Positions 21,656 through 35,539 of a DNA stretch of 64,000 nt are shown here, one piece after another; within the stretch, counting starts at the first letter, position 1, and every line of letters begins with the position of its first letter. The stretch is from Austropuccinia psidii (Eukaryota > Basidiomycota > Pucciniomycetes > Pucciniales > Sphaerophragmiaceae). The translations under genes were made by a program, and so were the position numbers. Below the pieces are notes generated by a model. The model saw nothing but the letters and a program-made list of their open reading frames with translations, was not told the origin of the DNA and made no database searches. Location: the NCBI GenBank assembly GCA_023105745.1, contig JALGQZ010000011.1:10502975-10566974 (forward strand). Reading direction: 5' to 3'.

Positions 21656-24600
21656 TGTCAACCTGTGACTTAAACCCAGAATACAAGCATGACATTCAAA
21701 AGCACCATAAACATGGTACATAAGAAGGAGTGGAATACACACCTTTGATCTTTATTGAGACAAATAAAGGTACAATATCATGATAAAAAAAGGATAAGAA
21801 ACCAACAGAGTTAGTCTGTACATGTGACCATCTAAAGGAGGAAAATTCCCCTTCCAGAAAATTGTTTTCTCATTACCAAACAATGAGAATTACCCAAGCT
21901 ATTGAGTTTGTAAACTCTTCCTGTGCATAAAGCTTAATCTTCACCTCTCTTATAAAATGTAGATCTTGGATCATAGACCCACAAAGTGGTGTCTTTCCTT
22001 AAAGTTCTGAGTTTGGGCTATCTAATAGTAATATTTACAAGAATTTAGAGCCACTGGATCAGAAATTACCACACAAATACTATTTGTCAAACCTGGAAAA
22101 ATGTTATCATTTTTTCACCTGCCATTGAGATTGCACATTTTTGATGGGAGACCTATCAAGTACCATATTTTTGGAAGTTATACATTAGGAATACATAAAA
22201 ATCTGACTTTTACTCCTGTATCTTGGATAGACCAAAATTTATTGGTACTTTGTTTCTACAGAGAATTTGAAATACTTTTAACCTGTATACCTTTTACATA
22301 CTTTATCCAAAATTGGCAATAAGGATAACCATCCTGTGGAGCTCACTTGTTCATGGACTTTGATCTACTTTTGATCTCTTTATCTTCAAATCCAACAAAG
22401 CTATTGAGGATCTAAGGCTATAATCCCACACCAAGTTGTATTGTGGGAAAATGTACCATAAAATTAAATTATGAGGTGTCAAAGACACCAAAAAGGTTTT
22501 TTATCAGTTGATTACTCATTATTTGGATTATGAATTACCTCACCTTCCTGTACAGGGAAATAGTATAGAATACTCTCCCGTATAGTTGAATTATGAGTCA
22601 TCAACTCTATTAAAAAGATGATTAGCTTTAATTACTCATACCAGACTAATCAGTGGCTTCCAGGAATGTAATGTATATCTTCTAATAATTCAGCCTTGAG
22701 GTATACTTTACACACTCAAATAGGCCACAATTTTTATTAAAAAAACTTTTGGAATATATATAACCCATGAGTCATGCATATATTCAGAATTCATTATTTT
22801 TCATATAGAAAAATATGGATAACTTGTTTATGAGTAAGCAAATCATGGATTTAAGGACAGATCTGGATTCTACCCAGAATTTTACCTAGGGTAACTCCAT
22901 AGGGTGAATAGGATTAAAAGAACTTTATGAGGTGGTAATATGTAAAATAATTTAACACCTCATCATCAATACCAAATAAAATAATTGTGGGAATTTTTGT
23001 TTTTTGCATCTAAATGCAAAATTAATGGCATACTTGAAATTCCCATATTACATATACACTAAGAATAGTGTTATGCATATTTGAGGAGCTTAAAAATATT
23101 CTCTTAATACATGAATTTTTTGGTAAACCCATAGTGGAAATAATTCCTTAAGCCAGAATTACTATTGTTGATGTGAAAATAGCTAAGGGGGGCAGAAGCC
23201 ATTAAAGAGAGCCAGGGTACCAAGATTCTCAGGTCTCTGAGGCATAGCCAGATCCAAAACTTTGATTCAGGCTGATTTTGGCCTAATTTGTCTATTAAAA
23301 CCTTTATTAAACCTTGTCCCCAAGTTAATATCCCACTAAATCATGATAAAAGAGCAAATAAGTTATTTTGATGTGAAAAGGAGGTAATCAGAAACTATGA
23401 CTCCTGTAATCATGTTTATCCTTGATTGTTTTCCATGGATAGACCCAAAAATAGTAATTGAAGCCCTTTTGGGACTATTATTGATGAATTTACCTCTTGG
23501 AAACCAGCTATCTCTATTCTATTTTTCTTAATCATTTGAAAAATGAGGTAAAACCTCAAAGATTCATTAAAAAGAAAATTCTTAATGAAGCTTTCTTTCT
23601 AACACCTTCCGGAAAAATAGTAAAAGGGATGGTAAATACTAAAAACAAAAAATAATTGTGACTTCACAATTCAAATTCAAATTCAAATTTTTACTTACAG
23701 TCCATTTTTGATTATTCCACATGAAACACTGAATATTCCAAAATTCACAGAAACTTCACCCTGCAATGGAATTTCCAATAACATTGATAAATTTGAGAAA
23801 GATATTTTCAATTTAAAATTGAAGAAGATTTACAGTAGTAACTTCTTTATTTCTTAAGCATTAATGGGTTATTAGACACATAAAATGACTTAATTAAGTA
23901 ATTATTATAATCTTACATGACTACAAGTGATATAATCAATAAGCCACATATGGTAACCTTTTTTCAGTTTTCTCCATGGAAAGCCTCTTTGAGCTTTTGT
24001 AGACTTACAAGAACCCTACCATGGCTGTTTTTTCCAGATATCATCTTATCATTCAATTTAATCATTAATGCAATCAGTAAGTATTAGTTAAATATCCTTA
24101 TTTTGAGTTTTTATCTTTAGAAACCAATAATAAAGATTTCAAATCAAATAATAATACTGTTTCCAAAATTTATTAGCCATCAATTGTTGTATTACCACTT
24201 TAAATCAATTATTTATCCTTAAAATCCACAAATAATCTGTCGAATCACTCTAACAGATCTTTTAAAGGTATTTTTGGAATAATAGTTAGTTATTTATTGA
24301 ATTCTTAATTTTTTTCTCTAATATTTTGGTTTTATTCAATAATTCACAATAATTATTTATTGAAATAATTCTTCTATAATTTTAATAAGTTTTGGTATTA
24401 AATCTTCTTGTAATTTATTCTAGTAGAGAATTACTGCTTACTGTTATAGTCACCAGTAGTGTATAAAAAGTAAAACAAATGCTCAATTGATTGATTATTT
24501 ATTTGTGTTTATAATATTTGGACTTATTATATTAAATAACAAAAGTCATAGTACTCTTGATCAATAGTAATATCATAAAGAGCTTCATAGACACATATTA

Positions 24601-25116
24601 AATAATTCTTTAGAAACACCAGAAAGATTCTGAGAGGTCTGTGGAAAAAGGGATTCAACTGGTATGAGGTAAAGATGGAAGCCTGTGGTCCTAAAGCCTC
24701 ATTATAAAGCTGTATTGACCCTGTGGGACCACAAGTAAGCCACAGGAGTCAGACCTTTCACTCTGTTGCTGTGTGTAAAAGTGGATAGCCTCCAAGTACC
24801 CTGGATTAAGATAAAAGAGGTCTTTTATTCACAAAAATGAGAACTCATTGTTGTTATTGGAATGATTGTGTAGTAAAGCTTAAAAAAACAGAAGTACTCT
24901 CAGAATTTATTAGATATAATTATAGTATGAATTATTGTTTATTGTTTCAATTATTATTGAAACCCAACAGATAACTGGGGAAACCTGGGATTTCGGTAGA
25001 CTCATAACCACTATATCCTTATAGTAGATCCCTTTCAGTTTCTTCTTGAATATCAGTTTAATTTCATACCCATAGCTATATCCTTTTTATTTTATTATCA
25101 AAGATTCATTCTCACA
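21656..25116 (+). mobile_element. 3' LTR of A0, split by a family C LTR
   Basis: It starts TGTCAACCTGTGACTTAAAC, homologous to the A1 LTR start, and runs to about CTCACA at 25116. A family C LTR occupies 22689-24600, leaving about 1.55 kb of A-type LTR. The two halves join in register with the A0 5' LTR at 4745-5577. Divergence from the A1 LTRs is high, so A0 is much older than A1. Confidence 0.75.
22689..24600 (-). mobile_element. Solo LTR of family C, inverted, inside the A0 3' LTR
   Basis: In reverse complement it aligns with 58225-60113: GCCTTGAGGTATAC at the left edge, GGTACC with CTCTGAGGC around 23214-23250, and TTCATAG near the right edge. It is flanked by AATAA at 22684-22688 and 24601-24605, a 5-bp target duplication. 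About 1.9 kb, no coding capacity; the ends are decayed. Confidence 0.8.
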
Positions 25117-26043
25117 AGAAATATGAAAGCAAAAAAAGGAAAACATTGAATAACTCAATTAATTAATATCTCAAAAACATATTTTCAGGGAGAGACTTTA
25201 AAATATTAATAATTCATGATGTCAGACACAGCCAAAAGTCATAGGAATTATAAATAAAAGGTGCTTTAAAAATACAAAAATATGAAGGTTGAAGCTTGAA
25301 ATATGCAGCATTCTGCAGTTAAATAATAAATTCATTCAAAAGAAAAGAAATTCATTTAAAATTAATACAAATAGAATTAAATAATTAAAGAACTCAAAGT
25401 GCAAATTAAAAAGTATTAATAGAAATAAGCATTTTGAAAACAAAGATATTAGGGATAAAAATGAGTCCCACCAACATAAAAAAATCAAATTTTCTTCCAA
25501 ACATACAGATTTGGCATTTGAAAAAAATAATACAAAACAAAATTAAAAATCTACACACAAACTCTCACAATATGGAATCCATTGAAAAATGGAATATACA
25601 AAAAATTGAATGAGAAAAACTGGATGGAAGGGTGTAAAAGTATTTATAGAAATTAATTAAATAGTTACAGATTTGTCTTTTTGGGTAAATATACTATAGG
25701 GAAAAAATAGCTCACAAAGAAAAACATTCATAAAACCCTGGAGGTCCTGAGTAATAATTTTAATTCACCAAAAAAATCATCAATTCCTCTCTGGAGAGCT
25801 ATTTTTACATGAAAATAAAAATCACTAAGTGAAATTTACTCAAATATACAAAGAATTTAGAAAAAATTCCAAGAGTTAATCACATAATTATTATGGAAAT
25901 AATGGATTCTAAACCTAACTTTACCCAAAAAGGAGTTTTATTTTCTCAAAAAATTCTTTGCAGGTTTTTAATTTTATTATATTCCAGTCCAAAGGCTCAA
26001 TATTGAAGGTGTAAAATATTGAAAAAAAAACACTGAGGGGGAT
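25117..26043. other. AT-rich sequence with nothing recognised
   Basis: Adenine-rich, no convincing frame or terminal repeat. It may be old X-type or unique flanking DNA. Confidence 0.4.
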
Positions 26044-27850
26044 ATAAATAATAAAAAACACTTAGAAGGGGGATATAACCTGTTTAGAAAAAAATTCAAA
26101 AAAAAGTAATTTTAATCTGAATCAACTTTTAAAAAAATATGGTTTTCTTGAAAGGGAGGATTAAGTTTAGGAAGTTATAGCAATATGTGCCTCTTTGATT
26201 TTTCTTTCCACCTAAGTGCTTATGGTTGAGCATTAAATTCACAATTCAAATCAATATTGGGAGGGTAAAAACCTCATAAGTGATGATATCTAAGGGAAAA
26301 AATCAGAGCAGTTTTCCAAAAGAAAACAGAGGAAAATAAGTGTATTGTGGTGGGGAGGAAATAAATAAAGGAAACAGCTTAAAGATTGGACTTATGAATG
26401 AAAAAAACTGGTTCTTGATACTTATTTGCAATTTTGTCCCCTGTATCAGGTATTCAAATTCACTTGCACTTTGGAGCCTGGCTAGCATCTTTATACCACT
26501 TAATTTTTTAAACATTAGAGCTTACTTAGGGCACCACTATATTCATGGGTTCATGAATGCCTCTTTTCAAATCTCTTCAAGAAACTCACCCCTGAAATTC
26601 ACCCCTTGGTCTTGTGGCTTGCAAATCTAATTAGATACTTTACTATAGCCACAATTTCCTTCAACCAGGAGATCAATTGGCTTGAAATATTATCTCATAA
26701 TGAATTTTGGCAAGTCTACTCATCCATTTACCTAAGAAAAAATTGTTTAAATACTCAATCCAGCTTAAAAAACCAAAAATTCTTTTTTTATAAGAATGAA
26801 GAACTCACAAAACTCTTGGAGTATCAATTATTTGTGTGATAATTTCTTTGGAAATTCTCATAGGTGAAATCAATTTAATCATAAATTTTGAAGCTGTTGG
26901 AGGCCCTATTGCAATTTATTTTTGATTTTATGCTACTATTCAACAATATTGTGGACCTTCTTAGGCTAAATACAAAATTTACATAGTCGCTCAAATCAGT
27001 TGCTCAGGGTAGAAATTCTTATGCTTTTGAGTGTTTTGATAAATATTCCTAAGAATCTTCAGATCATCCAGATAGATTCACTTTGAAAATTTGAGGGGGT
27101 GAAATAAGCTATGTTTTTGAATTTGCTGTGATGGTGCTTTTAGATGGGAGTCTTCCTCTCCTCTTGGATTTGCTTTGAGTTATTGGAAAACTTGGGGATA
27201 TTTTTTGAGCCTTAAATTCTTCAAAGGTTATTTTTTTCATTCAAGGGAGTATTCATAATATAGTCTTGGTGCTTTTGTCTCTTTTAAATTTGATTGAATT
27301 AAGCTTTTACAGTTTTCAAATTGTAAAAATGGTGAAGAATTGGGGTTAATTTCTTCCATTGGTCTTTGAAAAAGGTATTCCCCAATATCTATAAGTAATT
27401 TCTATGAATAATTATTTGTTTCTTTCTAAATAATTTTAGTTTCCTGGTGAATGAATATAATTTTTTATTAAAAAAAAGGCCTTGAATTTTTTTACCAATT
27501 TATTGCCATAACACATAAGGGACCCCTTTATTGAAAAAGAATTTTCAGGCAAAGTTCTGAGAAATGTTTTTATTTTTGGGGCCATTGTTTTCAATTTTAG
27601 GATGTTAATATCCCCAAATTTTTGTATCATTTATTTTTTGGCCAATTTTTTCCAAAATGAGGGGGTCAATCTTAAGAATTAAGAACCAGAAGCCCATAAT
27701 CTTAGGAATCTCTATGGGTGGGACAGTTGTAGGCCCAAAAAGGGATTTATAAATAAATGAAAAATCATGTTTGGGATATGACTGTTTATAAGTACAAAAG
27801 TGACATATTTCAAATAAGAGAAACTGAATAATGGTGGATTTAAGGAGTAA
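26044..27850 (+). repeat. Dispersed repeat X, copy b
   Basis: It aligns with 39602-39717 plus 49248-50900: 'acttagaagggggata', 'gatacttatttgcaatt', 'cac.ctgaaat.caccc', 'aatatc' and 'cct.taggaatctctatggg'. Divergence looks like about 30%. It also matches 1-235 in inverse. Short minus-strand frames near 27605-27740 (FIYKSLFGPTTVPPIEIPK, DPLILEKIGQKINDT) run in parallel with the 1-235 copy, so X may once have been coding on the minus strand. I cannot name the family. Confidence 0.55.
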
Positions 27851-27855
27851 ATAAG
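27851..27855. repeat. Target-site duplication of B1, left copy (ATAAG)
   Basis: Exact match to 39597-39601 on the other side of B1. Confidence 0.9.
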
Positions 27856-29613
27856 TGTAAGGTGTGGATATGAAACTTTGATTGAAAATCAAGTACTTTT
27901 CCCGTCCTCAAAATTTGTATAAGGTACAATATAATTAAAAATAGTATGAAATAGTATTTTTAAGAGAAAGACATGCCCATTTCATTTCTACTAACTTTAT
28001 AAGGATAAAACAAGAATATTATAAAGATTTATTGTTTTACCAACAATAAAAATTTATCCAAAAATACTCTACAAGAGATATTTAAGGCTACAAAAGAAAT
28101 TTCTTCAAGAGAAATTTCAATTGCAATTAATTGAGCAAAGAACTGCAAGAAATTTATTAAAGAAAGAATTCATTAAAAAGATATTTAAAGCGAAAACACA
28201 CTCAAAAGTGACCAGAGTGAATTTGGAAACAAAGTGGCAAAGTTTAGGAGTGATGAAAGATGCTTGAATTCACTTTTGGGGTGGTTCAAGGAGTAAAAAT
28301 GATTGTAGGAGTTACAAACAATTATTATAATGATTTTTCCATGTGGTTAAAAGGTTTAAAATGATTTAAATAGGGTGGTGGTAATCTTTTATTGATTGGT
28401 TTAACAGTATTTAAACCAATTATAAAATGAAAAGATTCTAAGATGAAGAGAAAAGTGGGGCAAGAAAGACATTCTTTTATAGCCATCAATTTTCTTACTC
28501 CAAAAGTATTATTTACTCTTGTCTGTCGTGGAAAAAACTCTTACAACAGAAAAGCCAATTATGGAATCATTGAACCCTGGTTTAGACCAAAAAGGGCTGG
28601 TTTTAGCCATTTCAGACCCTTAAATCAGGCATTACTATAGTAACACCTGGTCTAGAGCCTTCAAAACACATAAGAATGTTTGTAAGAGTCGTAGAAACTA
28701 GTTAAAACTGTTTTTACTAAGCTTGTTCTAACTTGAGGGTAGTTTTACCCTCTTGGCAACAGTTAAAACTGCCCTGGTTGGTATCAAAACCTCATCATCC
28801 ATTGAGTCACAGACCCTGTGACTCAACTCCAGGCCAAAAGTGATAAACGTTTGTGTGGATTTTGACATCCCATGCCTTTCAGCAAGGATTTTGGGGGTCT
28901 GGCTTCCCCTTTAGAGCTAGAGTTCCTTTTCCCCCCCAGAATTATTCTTTCCAATTTATTTTTTCCTTAATTCCTCATCATGTAATAAACTTGTAATTTA
29001 AACATACAATTCAATTGAGTTTTTACAGTACACAAATTTAATAATTGATACCTAATATGTAAATTACATTTCACTTGTGCAATACATGCACACATTTTGA
29101 CATTTCAATTGAAAATACTTCAATTCCTCATAACTTCTAAACTACACACAACACCTCAATTTTAACACCACATGTGGTGTTAATTAAATTAAGGCTTTGA
29201 GGATTTTCAACTTTTGTACAGAAAATACTAAAAACTTATTTTCAGCTTATTTAGAGTTGAGTTCCAGAGATTTTACCCAAAGGTGGCCCCACCTTATTTT
29301 TTATGAGGAATCCAATGGTGAAGTAATTTTCTTAAGTTTATTTATTGGATAAAAAGTTATAATATATTTTATGTAACTTTTTACCAAAAATATTTCAATT
29401 TCATTAATTTTATTAAAAATGCATTTTCACAATTTTAAAATTTAATGTAATTTTTATTTTAAATTATAATTAAATTTTTATTTTATATATAAATTTTTAT
29501 TTATATTTCAATTTTTATTTTAATAATATGAATAAATTTATTTTGTTTATATTTATATCTTATTTTCTTATTTGTTGTCTTTTGGGTATATGAAAATACC
29601 TCTAGGGCTCACA
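27856..29613 (-). mobile_element. 3' LTR of family B element B1
   Basis: On the plus strand it runs TGTAAGGTGTGG...TAGGGCTCACA, 1758 bp. It aligns with 37821-39596 in the same orientation, and inverted with 33710-35534. B1 is coded on the minus strand, and the polypurine tract lies at its inner edge (29614-29632), so this is the 3' LTR. By eye it differs from the other LTR by about 10% in the first 150 bp. Confidence 0.9.
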
Positions 29614-29632
29614 TTCCCTCCCCCTAAAAAGG
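29614..29632 (-). other. Polypurine tract of B1
   Basis: The minus strand reads CCTTTTTAGGGGGAGGGAA immediately before the LTR start TGTGAGCCC. Confidence 0.85.
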
Positions 29633-29639
29633 AATATTA

Positions 29640-32600
29640 CTTTTTAATATTGTTATTTTTAGTTTTTCTGAACCTTCTGAGAAGTTTAGTAGCTTCAGGT
29701 ATCTCTTTTTCCTAACCATTCATCTTCACAAGTTGGATCACTGTACCTAACAAGGTATTCCTTTACTTTATTGGTTCTCAACTTTCTTTCTTTGAGAACT
29801 TTGGTAATCTTTTTAATACTAGGTGATTCAATAGGAGACATAACCTGGGGAACTTTATTTCCAAGGGGAATTTCTCAGCATCACTAGATTTATTTGGATT
29901 TATCAAGCTCACTGGAAATGTAGGATGCTTATTGCTAAGTTCTTCAGATAATTCTACTTCAACAGAATTTTCTCCATGGAGGGCCTTAATAACAAAGGGT
30001 CCTGAAAAAGAATCTTTGAGCTTTTTATATCCTTTGATGTTATTGAAGTTAGTGGTGGATACAAGTACTAAATCTCCAACTTTGAAATCTGGAGTGGCAT
30101 GTGATTTGTCCCATATGTCCTTAGCATATGAAAAAGAGTCTTCCATGCACCTTACTGCATGCTTTGTAGCTTTGTCTAGCATTCCTTTGAAGCTAGCAGA
30201 TGTAGGATGTATTTCAACCAATTCTTTCCTCAAGGAAGCTTGAGGTAATTTGGGATTCCATACTTTCTCTAAAATATCAGGAGTTTGATTGGTACTGGCA
30301 TGAATAGATGTCCTATATGCCAATTCTAATGCTGGTAAAAGAGTATACCAATCATGAGTAATTCCATCACAATCTTTAAATTCAAGGCCATATGCACAAA
30401 ATCTTCTTACCATATCTTCCAAGGCTTGGATCATCCTTTCAGCCAGACCATCAGCTTGTGGGTGGTAGGCTGTAGAGAAGGATAATTTTGTCCCAAATAG
30501 TTGGTGATGATTTGTCCATAGTGATCAGGTGAATTTGTGATCTCTGTCACTAATGATGTTTGTGAATATGATAGTCCATGATATTAGTCTATTCTATATC
30601 AGAAGAGCTGTATCCATGGCTGTATAATCCTTGTGACTTGGTAGAAAGATTGGAGTCTTACTAAATCTGTCAACAATCACTAGGCAAGCATTATAGCTTC
30701 TGTCACCCCCTGGCAGAAGACCAGTTACCCTTTCCATATGGAAAATTTTCCAAGGTCTGCTGGTCTCTTGGATCTTGATCATATTTCCAAGTCTTTTGCC
30801 AGTGGATTTATTTGCTTTTTGACATCTGTCACAGGTTTTGCAATACTCTGCAACATCTTTCTGCCACATTGGCCACCATATGCAGGTTTTTATTTTTTCT
30901 CTTGTTCTGTCCTCAGACAGATGTCCTGAAAAAGGGCTGTCATGGCATTCTTTAAGTACAAGATTGATTAAGGACCTGTCCACAACTGTCATAACACATG
31001 TACACTTAGTTCTATGGTAAATTATACCATCCAGTAAGTGGAATCTTCCTACATCACATAATTTCTTCCAGATATCATTTAAGGCATGTATCAAAGAGTT
31101 GTCCTTACAGTCTTTAGTAAGTAATTGGCATTAAACGCTGAAATCATTATCCTGAGTATGACTGTTTCTTACCTCCTCAAAGAAAGTGGTGTCCAGGTCT
31201 GTAACACTGATTCCTTCTATTGGTATTTGGGGGGAAGCTTCTTCTGGAACATAAGCAGGATTATCAGTATCATTTTGTAATGGCCATCTGCTCAGTCCAT
31301 CTCCATTTTTATGAATATTGCCATCTTTATGAACAATAGTCATATTGCCCCTATACTCTTGTATGGCTATTTGACATCTGAGCATATGCCTGTTAGGAGT
31401 CTTCATGTTTAAAAGTGACTTAACAGCGGTACAATCAGTTATTACTTCAAAAACACATCCTTCCAAAAACGTAATTCAGTTTCTCTAAGCCCCAGAGAAG
31501 GCATAAGCACTCCATTTTACTGGCTTCAGTTGGTTTGATTTTCCTGTATATCAAGCATATGGGTCATTCCACAGGTTTATCATTGATAATCTGAAGTTGG
31601 TGAGTGCAGCACCAAGCCCATTCCCTGATGCATAAATATAAAGCATAAAAGGCAACTAAAAGTCTGGCATCAGTAAGAGTGGAGCAGTGGTCAAGGCTTG
31701 TCTCAAGGATTCAAAGGTTTTGACTCTGTCAACAGTCATTTCAAAAACTGTTTGTTTGTCACATAATTTATAAAGAGGTCTTTCTATGGATTCAAAATCT
31801 TTGATATGTTGCCTGTAATATCCTGAAAACCCCAAGAATTACTGAATTTCTTTCTTGTTCTGAGGCATGGGTTTCAGAAATACTGCAGCAACCTTGTTTT
31901 TGTCAATTCCAAGGTACAAACCAGATACAACATGTCCTAGTGCTTTAAGTTCTTTAAATCCAAAATGACATTTCTTCAAAGAGATTTTCATGTTCACTGA
32001 TTGAATTTTTGTCAAAACTCTGGACAATCTGTACATGTGTTCTTCCCACGTTTTGGAACAGACAATAATTTCATCAATGTAAATGATTAACCATCCTTCT
32101 GAAAGCTCTTCAGGGAATATTTCATTCATCATTCTTTAAAAGTGTGAAGGTGCATTATTGATACCAAAAGGCAGCCTCAAATATTCAAATACTCCACAAT
32201 GAACAATAGTTCTCAAGTATTTTCTTGCCCTTGGTGCTACTACATCTTGATGAAATCCTTTAAGGGCCTCCATAGTAGTTCCATACACTGCTTGAGATAT
32301 CTGGGTAAGGGCAATTTGGATTTTTGGTATTGGGTACCTGTCTGGAACAGTGTAAGTGTTAAGAGCTCTAAATTCCCCAGCCATTCTAGATTTTCCATTA
32401 TGCCATGCCACTATGACTGGTGTAGTTATTTCTACTTCCTCATTATGGCCAACCTTTCTTATTACACCAAGGTCTAGAAGTTCTTTAATATGAATTTCCA
32501 GAGCTTCTTGTGATTTAGCACTTGCTGGATATGTAGGTCTTTTTAAGATTGGTGGGTAAGGTCTCTCTATATTAAGGATTATGTCAACTTCATGACCAAT

Positions 32601-33709
32601 AATTTCCCCCAAAGCTTCTTTGTCTGGTGCAAATGCTTCTCTGTGGTCATATGAAAGGGCAGAAAGTTCATTTTCCTGATTATCAGTCAGATGAAGGCTT
32701 ATTTCAGCTTCATTTAACTGTTCAGATTTGAATCTTTCCAGCTCTAAGCTGACTGGTGCTACTTTACTTACTTTAATTTGTCTTTTGAATTGTAAAAAGG
32801 CAAATCTTTGACGCTTATTGTCTCCAATAGTAAAGCATCTGTCTTTGCTGTTATGTAAATCTATTCCATACATAATGGAATAGTCATTTCCAAATATAAA
32901 ATGGGTACTAGAGCAATTTTCCAAAACAAGAAATTTAACAGTGATTCTTAAATTTCCATTGATATGTGGAAATATGACATTGGTCTCAAAGATTCCCAAT
33001 GCTTTTATTGGATTACTTGCACTATTGAATTTTATGCCATCAACTGGTACACAATTCTTAAGAAAAGATTTTCCAACACAAGAGCAGAAGGCTCCTGGGT
33101 GAAGTAAACATTTAGTGTGCTTGTTATCAATTACCACTTCTGTTATACAGGAGTTACCAGCTGTATAACCTTTTCCCCTGTTTGGTTTGGTTTTCATAAG
33201 TTGTGCATCTTGAATACTTGACAAATCAAGTTTACCATTGCTTAATTGTGGCAAGTGGGAATAATATTCCATGATTTCAAAAGTGGCATTGATATTTTCT
33301 ATATCTTTTGAAGATTCAGAGAATATTGATGACTTATCATCTGAATTTTCTTCAATCATATTATCCTCTTTTTCCACATAAGGTTCTTTTTCAATGTAAA
33401 TTTCATTTATTTTCCCTCTCTTTGGACATGTATTAGCTAAGTGGGTGGTGCTGTGACAAATATGACACATTCTGATTATATCTGAAGATTTATGCTTAAC
33501 ATTATTAGAACTTTCTTTGGGATTTCTGTCCACAGAATCTTTCCAAGGTGTATTAAACCTTGTTTTAAGATTCACCCTACTAGAACCAATTCTGGTTCTG
33601 GTGGTTACTTCTTCTAATATATTAATAATATCTTCTGCTGAAGATTGTTCAGTAGTCCTTCTTTTGACAGCATGCTCCAAGTCACCTCCACATTGTCTCA
33701 GAATCTTTC
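29640..33709 (-). pseudogene. B1 pol: protease, RT, RNase H, integrase, chromodomain-like end
   Basis: The pol polyprotein is readable on the minus strand in pieces. The block 33709-32136 holds a gag zinc knuckle (CHICHSTTHLANTC, near 33470), a protease region in which the active-site Asp motif reads LLHPGAF rather than the expected DPGAF, and RT as far as PFGINNAPSHF. At 32132-31839 the RT catalytic box is YIDE instead of YIDD. RNase H ends near 31131. Integrase is at 31094-30594, where the first catalytic Asp is replaced (HMERVTGL). The C-terminal integrase domain is at 30434-29778, and a chromodomain-like tail (EYLVRYSDPTCEDEW) lies in another frame near 29760-29700. Several frameshifts and three damaged active sites show it is inactive. 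Confidence 0.88.
33705..33709. repeat. Target-site duplication of nested B LTR, left copy (CTTTC)
   Basis: Repeated exactly at 35535-35539. Confidence 0.9.
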
Positions 33710-35534
33710 TGTGAGCCTTAGAGGTAATTTCATATACCCAAAAGACCACAAATTTAAAAAATAACATATTAATATAAATAAAATAAATTTATTTATATTA
33801 TTAAAATAAAAATAAAAATATAAATATAAAATTATATTAAAAATAAAAAATCAATTATAATTTAAAAATAAAAATACATCAAATTTTGTAAATATAAAAT
33901 TACATTTATACTTGAAAAAATTAAGTAAAAATGAAATTTTAACAAAATTGTGAAAAAATAAATAAATTTGTAAAAAAGTTAAATAAAATTTATTATAACT
34001 TTTTATCCAATAAATAAACATATAAAATTTATTTCACCATTGGATTCCTCATAAAAAATCAGGTGGGGTCACCTCTGAGTGAAATTCTTGTAACTCAACT
34101 CTAAATAAGCTTAAATTAAGTTTTTAGTATTTTCAATACAAAAGCTGAAAATCCTCAAAACCTTAATTTAATTCACACCACATGTGGTGTTAACCATCAA
34201 TTTTTGTGTTAAAATTGAGGTGTTGTGTTTAGTTTAGAAGTTATGAGGAATTGAAGTATTTTCAATTGAATTCAATTGAAATGTCAAAATGTGCGTGTGT
34301 ATTACATAAGTGAACTTTGATTTACATATGAGGTGTCAATTATTACTGTATTGTACTGTACAATTGAATTGAATTACATATGTAAATTATAAGTATAATA
34401 CATTATGAGGAATTAAAGGAAAAATAAATTGGAAAGATTAAAATTGGGGGGGAAAAGGAACTCCAGCTCTAAGGGGGAGCTAGACCCCCAAAATCCTTGC
34501 TGACAGGCGTGGGATGTCAAAATTCATGCAAAAGTTCATCACTTTTGGCCTGGAATTGAGTTACAGGGTCTGTGGACTCAATTGATGATGAGGTTTTGAT
34601 ACCAACTGGGGTAGTTTTAGCTGTTGCCAAGAGGGTAAAACTACCCTTAAGATAAAACAATCATAGTAAAAACAGTTTTAACTGGTTTCTACGCCTCTGA
34701 CACACATTCTGACGTGTTTTGAAGGCTCTAGGCCTGGTATTGCTATAGTAATGGCTGATTTAAGGGTCTAAAATGGCTAAAAATGGCTTAAACCAGCCCT
34801 TTTTGGCCTAAACCAGGGTTCAATGATGCCATAATTGGCTTTTCTGTTGTCAGACTGTTTTTCACGACTGACAAGAGTAAATTTGACTTTTGGAGTAAGA
34901 GAATTGATAGCTATAAAAGAATGTCTTCTTTGCCCCACTTTTCTCTTCATGTTAGAATCTTTTCCTTTTATTAATTAGTTTAAAACTGTTAAACCAATCA
35001 ATCAAAGATTCCAACCACCACTTTCAAATCATTTTAATCCTTTTAACCACGTGAAAAAATCATTATAATCATTGTTTGTAACTCTTATAATCATTTTTAC
35101 CCCTGAACCACTCCAAAAGTGAATTAAAGCATCTTTCATCACTGTAAACTTTGTCACTTTGTTTTCATATTCACTCTGGTCACTTTTGGGCGTGTTTTCT
35201 CTTTAATATTCTTTTTACAGACTTTGTTCTTTAATTAATTGCTTGCAGTTCTTTGCTCAATTAATTCCAATTGAAATTGCTCTTGAAGAAATTTCTTTTG
35301 TAGCCTTAAAATATCTCTTGTAGAGTATTTTTTGGATAAATCTTTATTGTTGGTAAAACAATAAATTTTTATATTATTGTTTTATACTAATAATGTTATA
35401 AACAATAAAATTGGCGTGTTTTCTCTTAAAAAATAATATTTCATACTTTTTTTAACTGAATTTTACCTTATACAAATTTTGAGGACAGGAAAAGTACTTG
35501 ATTTTTAATCAAAGTTTCATATCCACACCTTACA
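33710..35534 (+). mobile_element. Solo LTR of family B inserted in B1 gag
   Basis: It runs TGTGAGCCTTAGAGG...CACCTTACA on the plus strand, 1825 bp, inverted relative to the two LTRs of B1 but of the same family. It is flanked by CTTTC on both sides. Removing it and one CTTTC rejoins the gag frame: SEFMIHRK then ILRQCGGDLEHAV. No coding capacity. Confidence 0.92.
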
Positions 35535-35539
35535 CTTTC

